Origin: Williamsia maris
Lineage (GTDB): Bacteria > Actinomycetota > Actinomycetes > Mycobacteriales > Mycobacteriaceae
Assembly (NCBI RefSeq): GCF_024171815.1
Contig: NZ_JAMTCJ010000003.1
Coordinates: 558,001-622,000, forward strand
Reading direction: 5' to 3'
Length of the DNA: 64,000 nt
Shown: positions 53,284-61,647 of the stretch, piece by piece
Position numbering within the stretch: position 1 is the first letter of the stretch
Layout: each line of letters starts with the position of its first letter
Translations under genes and position numbers: made by a program
The notes under the pieces: model-generated
Database searches by the model: none
What the model saw: the letters and a program-made list of their open reading frames with translations, nothing else
Told to the model about the DNA's origin: nothing

Positions 53284-54201
53284 ATGACGGTGACCGCAGA
53301 CAGTGTGCAGGCGACCCGACTCGATCAGGGGCCCGGCGAGGTGTCGGATCGTCTGATCGCATCGGCGGCGCGTCTGTCGCGTAACGCGATGACCGAGATC
53401 GACTGGTCCGAGCCGATGGACCCCTCGAAGTACGGCTGCAGCCCGGAGTGGTGCTCGCTGTACGGGACCGAGATGTGGGACGAGTTGACCGAGGAGCAGC
53501 AGATCGCGCTCACCCGGTACGAGTTCGCATCGGTCATGACCAACGGGATCTGGTTCGAGATGATCCTGCAGGAGATGGTCATCCGCGACCAGTACCTCGG
53601 CGAGTACCACTCCCCCGAGTTCCAGTGGTCGCTGATCGAGATCGCCGACGAGTGCCGCCACTCGCTGATGTTCGCGAAGGCCTCGGAGAAGATGGTCGGC
53701 GCGTCCTACCGTCCGTCGCGTTTCGTCGGCTGGCTGGGCAAGGCGTTCATGGCGCTCGCCCGCAACGAGGTCGCCTACGCCGCCATCCTCGTGGCCGAAG
53801 AGGTCCTCGACGTCTTCCAGCGCGGCTGCATGAACGACGATCGCGTGCTGCCGTTCGTGCGCACGGTCAACGAGATCCACGTGCTCGAGGAATCGCGGCA
53901 CATGAAGTTCGCCCGCGAAGAGGTCCGCGAGTCGATGGAGGGTGTCGGCTGGTTCCGTCGCCAGTTCAGTGCGCTGATCATCGCGATCGCCTCGTTCGCC
54001 ATCGTGACCAGCCTGCACGACCCGAAGGCGTACTCCGACGCCGGACTCGACCGGGACCGCGCCGTTGCGACGCGCAAGCGCAACAGCCACTTCCACTCGA
54101 TGATGCGGACGAGCTGCGTACATCTGATGGAGTTCCTCGACAGTGTCGGACTGCTGACCCGGCCCGCGTCGTTCTGGTACCGCAGGGCACGCATCCTCTG
54201 A
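53284..54201 (+). CDS. AurF-type non-heme diiron oxygenase
   Basis: This 305-residue ferritin-like protein of the AurF/p-aminobenzoate N-oxygenase family has the diiron ligand motifs RYEFASVMTNGIWFEMILQEMVI, EIADECRHSLMF, EEVLDVFQRG and EIHVLEESRHMKFAREEV. The substrate cannot be read from the sequence; AurF oxidises aryl amines and relatives hydroxylate other compounds. ATG at 53284 has GGAGGT five bases upstream. The ferredoxin-reductase fusion 65 bases downstream is the obvious electron donor. Confidence 0.92.
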   Translation: MTVTADSVQATRLDQGPGEVSDRLIASAARLSRNAMTEIDWSEPMDPSKYGCSPEWCSLYGTEMWDELTEEQQIALTRYEFASVMTNGIWFEMILQEMVIRDQYLGEYHSPEFQWSLIEIADECRHSLMFAKASEKMVGASYRPSRFVGWLGKAFMALARNEVAYAAILVAEEVLDVFQRGCMNDDRVLPFVRTVNEIHVLEESRHMKFAREEVRESMEGVGWFRRQFSALIIAIASFAIVTSLHDPKAYSDAGLDRDRAVATRKRNSHFHSMMRTSCVHLMEFLDSVGLLTRPASFWYRRARIL

Positions 54202-54266
54202 CCCCCGCACGTCCAATCGCGGACGTCTGGATCGAACCGTCCCGACAATGAAGTGGGGTAACCACA

Positions 54267-55856
54267 ATGGCGTTCGCCATCACACAGTCGTGTTGTAGCG
54301 ACGCAGGGTGCGTCTCGGTGTGCCCGGTGAACTGCATCCACCCCGCACCCGGCGAGCCCGGGTTCGGATCCGCGGACATCCTGCACATCGATCCCGACAC
54401 CTGCATCGACTGCGGCGCCTGCTCGGACGCCTGCCCGGTGGACGCGATCTTCCCGGTGGACCGGCTCGGACCACGGGACGCGCACTTCGCCGAGGTCAAC
54501 GCCGCCTACTACCGCGACCGCGACACCTCGCAGGCCTTCTCCCCGACCGAATACACCGCCCTGCAACGGCTTCCCGACGACCTGCAGGTCGCGGTCATCG
54601 GCACCGGCCCGTCGGCCGGCTACGCGATCCGCACCCTGCTGATGCGTACCGACGCCCAGATCACCGTCATCGACAAGCTCCCGACGCCGGGCGGACTCGT
54701 GCGGTCCGGCGTGGCACCGGATCACCCGGCGACAAAGAACATCACCCACGGTTTCGACCTGCATCTGCGGGATCCGCGGGTCACGCTGCTGGGCAATCTC
54801 GAGGTGGGCAAGGACTTCTCGCCCGCCGAGCTGGCACAGCACTTCCACGGCGTCATCTACGCCATCGGCGCGTCGGAGCCCAAGCGACTCGGCATCCCCG
54901 GCGAGGACCTCCCGGGCAGCACCTCGGCCACCGAGGTCGTCGCCTGGTACAACGGTCTGCCCGACATCTCGAACCCGTTGGCGCCCGCGCGCGTCGGACG
55001 CACGGTGCTGGTGGGTACCGGCAACGTGGCCCTCGACATCGTCCGACTGCTGCACACCGCCCCGGACGATCTCGGTCGCACCGACATCGCCGACCGGTCA
55101 CTGCCGTTCCTGCGGGACAACCGCGTCGGCGAGGTCGTCCTCCTCGGTCGCCGTGGGCCCGACTCGGCGGCCTACACCCCAGCCGAGTACGCGGCGCTCG
55201 CCAACACCCCCGGTATCGAGATCGTCGCCCTCGACGGTTCTGACCCGTCGTCGGTCGACTTCTCCGCGCCGGTCGACCCGAACCGCAAACGAATCGTGTT
55301 CCTGTACAACACCACTCCCATCGAGGTCGTCGGCGAGGGCCAGGTCACCGGCGTCCGGGTCCGCACGGGCGAGACCGAGCACCTCATCCCGGCCGACAAC
55401 GTGATCTCCTCCATCGGATACCGCACCCGTCCCGTCACCGGACTCCCGTTCGACGCCGACGCGGGCCGGATCCCCAACGCCGACGGGCGGATCGTCGACG
55501 GGACAGCTCCCGTGCCCGGCGCCTACGTCGTGGGATGGGCGCGTCGGGGGCCCTCGGGCGGCATCGGCGCCAACCGTGCCTGCGCCGAAGGGACCGTTCA
55601 GGCGTTCATCGACGACGCCGCGTCCGGCGCGCTCGACGTGAGTGCTCGTCCGGACGGCGGGTTCGGCAAGTTCCTCCGGCGGAAGAACCTGAAGCCTGTG
55701 CGGCACCGCGGGATCCGCGCCATCGACCGGATCGAGCGCGAACGCGGCGAGACCTCCGGACGGCCGAGGGTCAAGCTCACCGAGCGCGCGGAGATGCTGG
55801 CCGGCGCCAAGGCGCGTCGCTCGTTGCCGATCTTCCCTCGCCAACGCGAACGCTGA
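54267..55856 (+). CDS. Ferredoxin--NADP+ reductase with N-terminal 7Fe/8Fe-type ferredoxin domain (FprB-like)
   Basis: This 529-residue fusion resembles mycobacterial FprB. Residues 1-60 form a bacterial-type ferredoxin with C9/C10, C15, C19 and C23 (CVSVCPVNC) and C46, C49, C52 and C56 (CIDCGACSDACP). The reductase, related to adrenodoxin reductase, has VAVIGTGPSAGYAI for FAD, VLVGTGNVALDIVRLL for NADPH and VVGWARRGPSGGIGANRACA near the C-terminus. It should pass electrons from NADPH to an oxygenase. Following the AurF-like gene, it probably reduces its diiron centre. Confidence 0.93.
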   Translation: MAFAITQSCCSDAGCVSVCPVNCIHPAPGEPGFGSADILHIDPDTCIDCGACSDACPVDAIFPVDRLGPRDAHFAEVNAAYYRDRDTSQAFSPTEYTALQRLPDDLQVAVIGTGPSAGYAIRTLLMRTDAQITVIDKLPTPGGLVRSGVAPDHPATKNITHGFDLHLRDPRVTLLGNLEVGKDFSPAELAQHFHGVIYAIGASEPKRLGIPGEDLPGSTSATEVVAWYNGLPDISNPLAPARVGRTVLVGTGNVALDIVRLLHTAPDDLGRTDIADRSLPFLRDNRVGEVVLLGRRGPDSAAYTPAEYAALANTPGIEIVALDGSDPSSVDFSAPVDPNRKRIVFLYNTTPIEVVGEGQVTGVRVRTGETEHLIPADNVISSIGYRTRPVTGLPFDADAGRIPNADGRIVDGTAPVPGAYVVGWARRGPSGGIGANRACAEGTVQAFIDDAASGALDVSARPDGGFGKFLRRKNLKPVRHRGIRAIDRIERERGETSGRPRVKLTERAEMLAGAKARRSLPIFPRQRER

Positions 55857-55865
55857 GTCGGGACC

Positions 55866-57239
55866 TCACCGACCACCGGTGCCCGCCGGACGGTCGGCCC
55901 CGCCGGTCAGACAGATCGACCGCAGCACGTTGTGGAACGTCACCAGTCCGTAGGTGCGGGGTGCGTCCAGGACGGCACCGGGGTTCGGGATCAGTTGCAC
56001 CAACTGTTCTCTCGACACCGACGGCACCAGCATCTGCAGGGCGGACACGGTCAGCGCGCGGTTCTGCCGCAGACCGAGCGTGGCGAGCTGCGTGGCCAGG
56101 CCATAGGAGTAGTAGCCGGCGGTCAACGACTTGGTCACCGTCAGGTCGGCCAGCGGGATCGTCCGACGGAAGTCGAGGCGTTCGCTGTTGTTGTGGATGA
56201 GTCCGACGATGGCGTCGGTCGCCGTACCTCCGACCGTCGGGACCAATCCGAGTCCGAACGCGAACAGCTGCTCGACGAACGAGAAGTCCTGTGGATCCTC
56301 GGGGATGAGGTTGGACGGCACCCGGGTCGTCGCCATGATGCGCCGGAGTTGCGCTGCGCGAGCGGCGATCCGACGGTCCGCGGCGGCATCGGTCGAGATG
56401 TGCTCGAGGTAGTTGACGGTCCGGTCCACGACGCGCGACAGCGGTACCGACGCGATCGCCGGGCAGGCGCCCGGTTCCGCGATCGCCACCTCGTCGGCGA
56501 TCTGACGGAGCATGTCGGGGACCCGGTCGGGGAAACGCAGGTCCTTGATCGGTCGTCCGGCACGGGCCTTCTCGCTCCTGGTCACCGACGCCACACAGGC
56601 ACCGACGAGCTGCTCGCGCAGGTACGGGTAGACGAGGTCGGCGATGGACGTGGTGAGCGTCAGAGGTAGCGCGATGAGCTGGCCGAGGCTGACCGGGCCG
56701 AGCGACGCGATGGCCGGGATGGTGCCCGAGATGAGCTTCATGGGGATGAACACCGTGACCGACAGGTAGAGCCAGACGGTCTCGATCGCCTGCGCCAACG
56801 TCATGTTCTCGATCGATATCGCGTTGTGCGACAAACCGTTCCGAATGTTGACCAGCTGCGTGACGATGTAGTTCGACACCGGGTCGCGGTACTTCAGGCT
56901 GGGCGAGTCCTCGCTCGCGCCCATGCCCCGCGGGTCGTTCGAGACGGCCAACAGGGACACGTGGAGTCGGTTCATCGTCCGATGGGTCTGCGCCTTGATC
57001 GCCGGGGCGTCCCGACGGACCTGCGCGGGCAGTTGCGGCAGCAGGGAGTCGAAGACCGCGTCGTAGACCTCGCCCAGGGTGGCGAAGGTGGAGCCGACAC
57101 ACTGCCTGGGTTCGCCGCGGGGTGGGGTGGGAGCCGCGTGCGCCACGGCGGGGCCGATCACGCCGCACATCAGGGTCATCGTCGTCGCGACGACCAGGAG
57201 ACGGAGTCGTGCGACCGCCGAACGTGGGGCCGGTGGCAC
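55866..57239 (-). CDS. Secreted protein of unknown function
   Basis: This 457-residue protein has a clear signal peptide (RLRLLVVATTMTLMCGVIGPAVAHAAP). The rest is a long, mainly helical protein without recognised domains. Segments of note are VYDAVFDSLLPQLPAQVRRDAPAI, PVSNYIVTQLVNIRNGLSHNAI, FAFGLGLVPTVGGTATDAIVG and GLATQLATLGLRQNRALT. A few cysteines (positions near 47, 219, 263 and the C-terminus) could pair. GTG at 57239 is preceded by AAGGAG. It is convergent with the ferredoxin-reductase gene, with only 9 bases between. Confidence 0.8.
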   Translation of the reverse strand: MPPAPRSAVARLRLLVVATTMTLMCGVIGPAVAHAAPTPPRGEPRQCVGSTFATLGEVYDAVFDSLLPQLPAQVRRDAPAIKAQTHRTMNRLHVSLLAVSNDPRGMGASEDSPSLKYRDPVSNYIVTQLVNIRNGLSHNAISIENMTLAQAIETVWLYLSVTVFIPMKLISGTIPAIASLGPVSLGQLIALPLTLTTSIADLVYPYLREQLVGACVASVTRSEKARAGRPIKDLRFPDRVPDMLRQIADEVAIAEPGACPAIASVPLSRVVDRTVNYLEHISTDAAADRRIAARAAQLRRIMATTRVPSNLIPEDPQDFSFVEQLFAFGLGLVPTVGGTATDAIVGLIHNNSERLDFRRTIPLADLTVTKSLTAGYYSYGLATQLATLGLRQNRALTVSALQMLVPSVSREQLVQLIPNPGAVLDAPRTYGLVTFHNVLRSICLTGGADRPAGTGGR

Positions 57240-57394
57240 GTGGGCGACTCCTTCGGCACGGACGCGTCCGCCGCGGTCGACGAACGCACGGTCTCGTTAG
57301 GTCGGGACAGTACTTGCCCTCGTGGTGTGCGGCAACAGATGGCGAATGTCGAGTTCACCCTGACACCGCCAGGCGAGCGCACATCTCACCGCGG

Positions 57395-58102
57395 TCATTC
57401 CCGCAGAACGGCTTCGAAGGCCACCCGGTCGCCGCGGTAGAGCGACCGCACCTTTTCGATCGGGCGTCCGTCGACATCGAGGCTGCGCCGATGCATCAGC
57501 AGCATCGGCATCGCGGTGGTCGTCTCGAGCAGAGTCGCCTCGCGTGGCGAGGCCAGCACGGTCTCGATGCGCTCGTTCGCGCTGCCGAAGTGCACACCCG
57601 CCTCGCGGATGGCCGCGTACAGCGAGGTCGAGGGGTCGAAGGTGTCGGTGAAGGACGCGAAACGGTTCCGGGGCAGATAGGTGCTCTCCAGGCCGAGTTT
57701 CGCGCCGTCGGCGAGCAGCACGCGTTCGAGGTGCATGACCGTCGACCCACGCTCGATGTGCAGCTCGTCGCACAGGGCGTCGTCACCGGTGATGTCCTCC
57801 CACGTCACCAGCAGACGCCCGGGCACCCGCCCATGGCTGATGGCGCCCTCGGTGTAGGACAGCAGCGACAGCGGTTGGACGAGTTTGGGCGCGGAGACCA
57901 CGGTGCCCCGCCCCCGTCTCTCGATACGCCCTTCGACCAGCAGCTCGTGGAACGCCTGACGGACCGTCTCGCGCGACACCCCGAAGCGCTCGGCGAGGTC
58001 GCGCTCGGCGGGCACCGAATCCCCCACGTCCAGCGTCTCGACGATCCGTTCCAGCTCGGTGCGAACGGCGTAGTACTTGGGGACCCTGGGTACCGCGGTC
58101 AC
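57395..58102 (-). CDS. GntR (HutC/UTRA) family regulator of the phosphonate genes
   Basis: This 235-residue regulator has a winged helix (YAVRTELERIVETLDVGDSVPAERDLAERFGVSRETVRQAFHELLVEGRIERRGRGTVV) and a UTRA ligand domain. ALCDELHIERGSTVMHLERVLLADGAKLGLESTYLP and RIETVLASPREATLL are UTRA hallmarks. GTG at 58102 overlaps the stop of the HD-oxygenase gene (GTGA), so the two are coupled. Its family recognises sites containing TGGTCTAGACCA, two variants of which stand in the divergent promoter region. It probably represses the regulon until a phosphonate is present. Confidence 0.93.
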   Translation of the reverse strand: MTAVPRVPKYYAVRTELERIVETLDVGDSVPAERDLAERFGVSRETVRQAFHELLVEGRIERRGRGTVVSAPKLVQPLSLLSYTEGAISHGRVPGRLLVTWEDITGDDALCDELHIERGSTVMHLERVLLADGAKLGLESTYLPRNRFASFTDTFDPSTSLYAAIREAGVHFGSANERIETVLASPREATLLETTTAMPMLLMHRRSLDVDGRPIEKVRSLYRGDRVAFEAVLRE

Positions 58103-58614
58103 CGGGACACCACCCGGCGTGCGAACTCCAGCACCTCGTCGACCGACAACGCCTGCGCTCCCGGCACTTTGGCGGCGTCGTCGTAGCGTCGCAGCCGCAG
58201 CGCGTCCGACCACCAGGGGTGGCCCGCGCGGGACGACCGCACGAGCGCTCCGCCCTGATACGCCAGCGACCGGATCGACGTGGGCGACAACGCCGCGACG
58301 TAGTCGGGGTCGGTGGCGGCGAGGTACTGCTTGGCCCGGACGTGCGATCCGGCCAGCCATCCGACACGTTCGCCGAATCGTCGGTCGAGCCATTCCTGCG
58401 CCGCATCCTCGTGATGCACCGACGGGTCGACGGCCACCAGCGGACTGTGCCCGACGTCGTGCAGAACACTCGCGAGTATTAGTTCGTCGTCGGCGCCGTC
58501 GAGCACCGCGTGGCGACCCGCCTGCAGAGCGTGGTCGAGCTCGTCCACCTCGACCTCGTCCCACACCCCCCGCAGCGAGGCCAACACCTGCGCGGTCTCG
58601 TCGATCACGTCCAT
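58099..58614 (-). CDS. PhnZ/TmpB-like HD-domain mixed-valent diiron oxygenase (phosphonate C-P cleavage)
   Basis: This 171-residue protein matches the phosphonate-operon HD family. Likely metal ligands are H28 (DHALQAG), H52 and D53 (SVLHDVGH), H67 or H68 (VHHEDA), H91 (AGSHV), and D137 or D145 (WSDALRLRRYDD). Segments typical of PhnZ follow: RAKQYLAATDPDYVAALSPTSIRSLAYQGG. PhnZ and TmpB oxidatively split alpha-hydroxyphosphonates, giving phosphate and a carboxylate. No PhnY/TmpA-type hydroxylase that would form the substrate is in the window. It is cotranscribed with the GntR gene. Confidence 0.9.
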   Translation of the reverse strand: MDVIDETAQVLASLRGVWDEVEVDELDHALQAGRHAVLDGADDELILASVLHDVGHSPLVAVDPSVHHEDAAQEWLDRRFGERVGWLAGSHVRAKQYLAATDPDYVAALSPTSIRSLAYQGGALVRSSRAGHPWWSDALRLRRYDDAAKVPGAQALSVDEVLEFARRVVSR

Positions 58615-58630
58615 TCCATGAGCCTAGCGT

Positions 58631-58646
58631 ATTGGTCTATACCAAT
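58631..58646. promoter_or_regulatory. GntR operator, first copy
   Basis: ATTGGT-CTAT-ACCAAT is a palindrome of the TGGTCTxxACCA type bound by HutC-subfamily GntR proteins. It lies 16 bases upstream of the leftward HD-oxygenase gene. Confidence 0.85.
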
Positions 58647-58677
58647 TGTTCACCCAGCGTTCTCACATCGGTCATTG

Positions 58678-58693
58678 ATTGGTCTAGACCAAT
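58678..58693. promoter_or_regulatory. GntR operator, second copy
   Basis: ATTGGTCTAGACCAAT is a perfect 16-bp palindrome, 47 bases centre to centre from the first copy. It lies just upstream of the rightward FAD-oxidoreductase gene. Confidence 0.9.
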
Positions 58694-58709
58694 GATGCAC
58701 GCTGGCCTC

Positions 58710-59837
58710 ATGAGAATTGTCGTCATCGGCGGAGGCATCCTCGGCACCTCCCACGCACGCTCGGCCGTCCTGCGCGGCCACCATGTCGTCCACCTCGAAC
58801 GCGAGCCGGAAGCGCGCGGCGCGACGGTCCGCAACTTCGGCCTCGTCTGGGTGTCCGGACGCTCCGCGGGAGAACTGGCCGTGGCCAACCGATCCCGCGA
58901 CCTGTGGGAGGAGATCGGTCGATCCGTGCCCGGTGTGGGCTTTCGCCCCGCCGGGTCGATCACCCTCATCCGTACCGCGGATGAGGTCGCTGTCGCCGAG
59001 GACGTGGTCGCCCGCACCGACGCCGCCGAACGCGGTTTCCGTCTCCTCGAGCCCGAGGAGGTGATCGCCGTCAACCCAGCGCTACGCGGCAAGTATCTCG
59101 CCGGACTGCACTGCACCCGTGACGGCGCGGTCGAATCGCGTGTCGCGCTCCCGGCCATCCGGCAGGTACTTCAAGCGACCGGTCGGTACGAGTTCCATCC
59201 GAGTACCGAGGCCCGCGAGGTCGTCTCGTCCGCGGACGGGGTGAACGTCCGCGATGACGCCGGGCGGACCCATCATGGTGACGCCGTCGTGCTGTGCGCC
59301 GGAGCCGCCCACGGCGGTCTCGTGCGCGAACTCGCCGGCGACCTGCCGGTGCGTCGGGTGCGGCTTCAGATGATGCAGACCGCCCCCCTCGACGAACCCC
59401 TGACCACCGCGATCGCCGACGGTGACAGCTTCCGGTACTACCCCGCGTTCGCCGGGGCGAGCCTCGACGACCTCACGACCCGCCAACCGCAGGCCGAGGT
59501 CGCCGCGGACCACCGGATGCAGTTGCTGTGCGTTCAACGCAGCCACGGCGGTCTCACGATCGGCGACACCCACCACTACGACGAGCCCTTCGACTTCGAC
59601 GTCGCCGAGGCCCCCTACGACCACCTTCGTGGGGTTGTCGAGGAGCTGCTCGGTCGTGATCTCCCGCCGATCGTCCGACGCTGGGCAGGGGTGTACTCGC
59701 AGTGCACCGACCCCGCCGAGATCGTCTGCCGCCGTGAGGTCTCCCCGGGCGTCTGGGTCGTCACCGGCCCCGGTGGACGCGGTATGACCCTCGGCCCCGC
59801 GATCGGCGAGGACACCGCCGACGCGATGAACCTGTAG
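58710..59837 (+). CDS. FAD-dependent oxidoreductase of phosphonate operons (TIGR03364 type)
   Basis: This 375-residue D-amino-acid-oxidase-like flavoprotein has the dinucleotide motif VVIGGGILGTSHARSAVLRGHHVVHLERE. RNFGLVWVSGRSAGE, HCTRDGAVESRVALPAI and the C-terminal WVVTGPGGRGMTLGPAIGED follow. This clade is found beside phosphonatase-like hydrolases and is thought to oxidatively deaminate an aminophosphonate, such as an N-methylated or hydroxylated 2-aminoethylphosphonate, yielding phosphonoacetaldehyde. The ATG at 58710 follows the second GntR palindrome by 16 bases. Confidence 0.9.
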   Translation: MRIVVIGGGILGTSHARSAVLRGHHVVHLEREPEARGATVRNFGLVWVSGRSAGELAVANRSRDLWEEIGRSVPGVGFRPAGSITLIRTADEVAVAEDVVARTDAAERGFRLLEPEEVIAVNPALRGKYLAGLHCTRDGAVESRVALPAIRQVLQATGRYEFHPSTEAREVVSSADGVNVRDDAGRTHHGDAVVLCAGAAHGGLVRELAGDLPVRRVRLQMMQTAPLDEPLTTAIADGDSFRYYPAFAGASLDDLTTRQPQAEVAADHRMQLLCVQRSHGGLTIGDTHHYDEPFDFDVAEAPYDHLRGVVEELLGRDLPPIVRRWAGVYSQCTDPAEIVCRREVSPGVWVVTGPGGRGMTLGPAIGEDTADAMNL

Positions 59838-59867
59838 CCCCCTCCCTCCGCATGAGAGAAGCACCCC

Positions 59868-60557
59868 ATGACCACCAGCACGACCTCACCCACCCGGCTT
59901 GCGGTTCTCGACATGGCAGGCACCACCGTCTCCGACGGAGGACTCGTCCTGTCGGCCTTCGACGTCGCGGCCACCACCGCCGGGATCCCCGACGACGGAC
60001 CCGAGCGTGAGCACGCCCGCCAGTACGTCATCGACACGATGGGCCAGTCCAAGATCACCGTGTTCCGCGCGTTGACCGACGACGAGGACCGCGCGCAGGC
60101 AGGCAACCGTGCCTTCGAGGCCGCCTACGACGACCTGATCGGTACCGGCGACATCCACCCCATCGACGGCGCGGCCGAGACCATCGCAGCGTTGCGCGAC
60201 TCCGGGATCAAGGTCGCTCTCACAACGGGTTTCAGCCGCGCCACGCAGCACCGACTCCTCGACGTCCTCGGATGGTCCGACATCGCCGACCTCACGCTGT
60301 CCCCCGAGGAGGCCGGCCGGGGACGCCCCTACCCCGACCTCGTCCTGCGAGCGGTCCTGGATCTCGAGATCGACGACGTCCGCGCCGTCGCGGTCGTCGG
60401 CGACACCTCCAGCGACGTGCTCAGCGGCCTGCGGGCCGGGGCGCGCATCGTCGCGGGCACGTTGACCGGAGCCCACGACCGGCACCAGCTCGCCGTCGCC
60501 GGTGCCACGCACATCGTCGACTCCATCTCCGATTTCGGCCATCTCGTCCTCTCCTGA
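59868..60557 (+). CDS. Phosphonatase-like HAD hydrolase (TIGR03351 type)
   Basis: This 229-residue HAD-superfamily protein has the nucleophile motif LAVLDMAGTTV (D15). The cap segment DTMGQSKITVFRALT holds K62 where phosphonoacetaldehyde hydrolase (PhnX) has its Schiff-base lysine (MGxxKI). LTTGFSRATQHRLL and VVGDTSSDVLSGLRAGA complete the core. It is the phosphonatase-like clade member paired with the FAD enzyme. Its likely reaction is C-P cleavage of phosphonoacetaldehyde to acetaldehyde and phosphate, or a close analogue. Confidence 0.9.
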   Translation: MTTSTTSPTRLAVLDMAGTTVSDGGLVLSAFDVAATTAGIPDDGPEREHARQYVIDTMGQSKITVFRALTDDEDRAQAGNRAFEAAYDDLIGTGDIHPIDGAAETIAALRDSGIKVALTTGFSRATQHRLLDVLGWSDIADLTLSPEEAGRGRPYPDLVLRAVLDLEIDDVRAVAVVGDTSSDVLSGLRAGARIVAGTLTGAHDRHQLAVAGATHIVDSISDFGHLVLS

Positions 60558-60589
60558 CACCGCTCACCACCCACCACGAAGGACCAGTC

Positions 60590-61645
60590 ATGTCTGTTCG
60601 ATCTGATCGAAAACGGTTCCGCCACAGCGCCGTCGCGATCTGCTCCACCACCGCCGTCCTGCTCACCGCCACCGCATGCGGGGGCACCGGCACCGCGACA
60701 TCCGGCTCCGACACCGTCACCGTCTACAGCGCCGACGGCCTCGGCGACTGGTACAAGGCCGAGTTCGCGAAGTTCACCGAGCAGACGAAGATCTCGGTGA
60801 ACTACGTGGAGGCCGGTTCCGGCGAGGTCGTCTCGCGCGTGCAGAAGGAACAGTCGAACCCACAGGCCGACCTCATGGTGACCCTGCCGCCGTTCATTCA
60901 GAAGGCCGACGGTGCCGGGCTGCTCGCGCAATCCGGGGTCGACACTTCCGCCGTCGCCGCCGACAACAAGGACGCGTCCGGCACGTACGTCTCGATCGTC
61001 GACAACTACCTGTCGTTCATCCGCAGTCCGCGTGCCACACCCGCACCCACCACCTTCGACGATCTGCTCGACCCGCGGTTCGCCGACAAGATCCAGTACT
61101 CCACCCCCGGCCAGGCCGGCGACGGCACCGCGGTCCTGCTCCTGCTGCAGCACCTGCGGGGTGAGCAAGGCGGGCTGGACTACCTGAAGCGCCTGCAGGC
61201 CAACAACGTCGGACCGTCGAGTTCCACGGGCAAGCTGCAACCGAAGGTGAGCAACGGCGAGATCATGGTCGCCAACGGTGACGTGCAGATGAACCTGACG
61301 TCCATCCGCGACGACAAATCGGCCTTCGAGGTGTTCTTCCCGGCCGACGCGAACGGGACACGCACGACGGTGTCGCTGCCCTACGTCGCGGGTGTCACGA
61401 AGGGCGCGCCGCATTCGGAGAACGCCACGAAGCTCCTGGAGTTCCTGCTGTCGTCCGAGGTCCAGAAGACCGTCGCGCCCGACGCCCTCGGGGTGTCGGT
61501 GCGTACCGACACCCCGGCCGACTCCGGCGCGAACTCACCCGCGCAGGCGATCGCCGGCGTCACCGTGTGGCGACCGGACTGGAACTCGGTGCTCACCGGC
61601 CTCGACGGGAACGTCGCCGCATACCAGAAGGCCACGGGGAGTTGA
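60590..61645 (+). CDS. 2-Aminoethylphosphonate-type ABC transporter substrate-binding lipoprotein
   Basis: This 351-residue extracellular solute-binding protein of family 1 has a lipoprotein signal (SAVAICSTTAVLLTATACGG). It continues VTVYSADGLGDWYKAEFAKFTEQTKISVNYVEAGSGEVVSRVQKEQSNPQADLMV, the pattern of PhnS2/iron-type binding proteins. VANGDVQMNLTSI and VAGVTKGAPHSENATKLLEFLLSSEVQ follow. It captures the phosphonate and hands it to the permeases. ATG at 60590 has GAAGGA upstream. The gene begins the four-gene transporter block. Confidence 0.92.
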   Translation: MSVRSDRKRFRHSAVAICSTTAVLLTATACGGTGTATSGSDTVTVYSADGLGDWYKAEFAKFTEQTKISVNYVEAGSGEVVSRVQKEQSNPQADLMVTLPPFIQKADGAGLLAQSGVDTSAVAADNKDASGTYVSIVDNYLSFIRSPRATPAPTTFDDLLDPRFADKIQYSTPGQAGDGTAVLLLLQHLRGEQGGLDYLKRLQANNVGPSSSTGKLQPKVSNGEIMVANGDVQMNLTSIRDDKSAFEVFFPADANGTRTTVSLPYVAGVTKGAPHSENATKLLEFLLSSEVQKTVAPDALGVSVRTDTPADSGANSPAQAIAGVTVWRPDWNSVLTGLDGNVAAYQKATGS

Positions 61646-61647
61646 CC

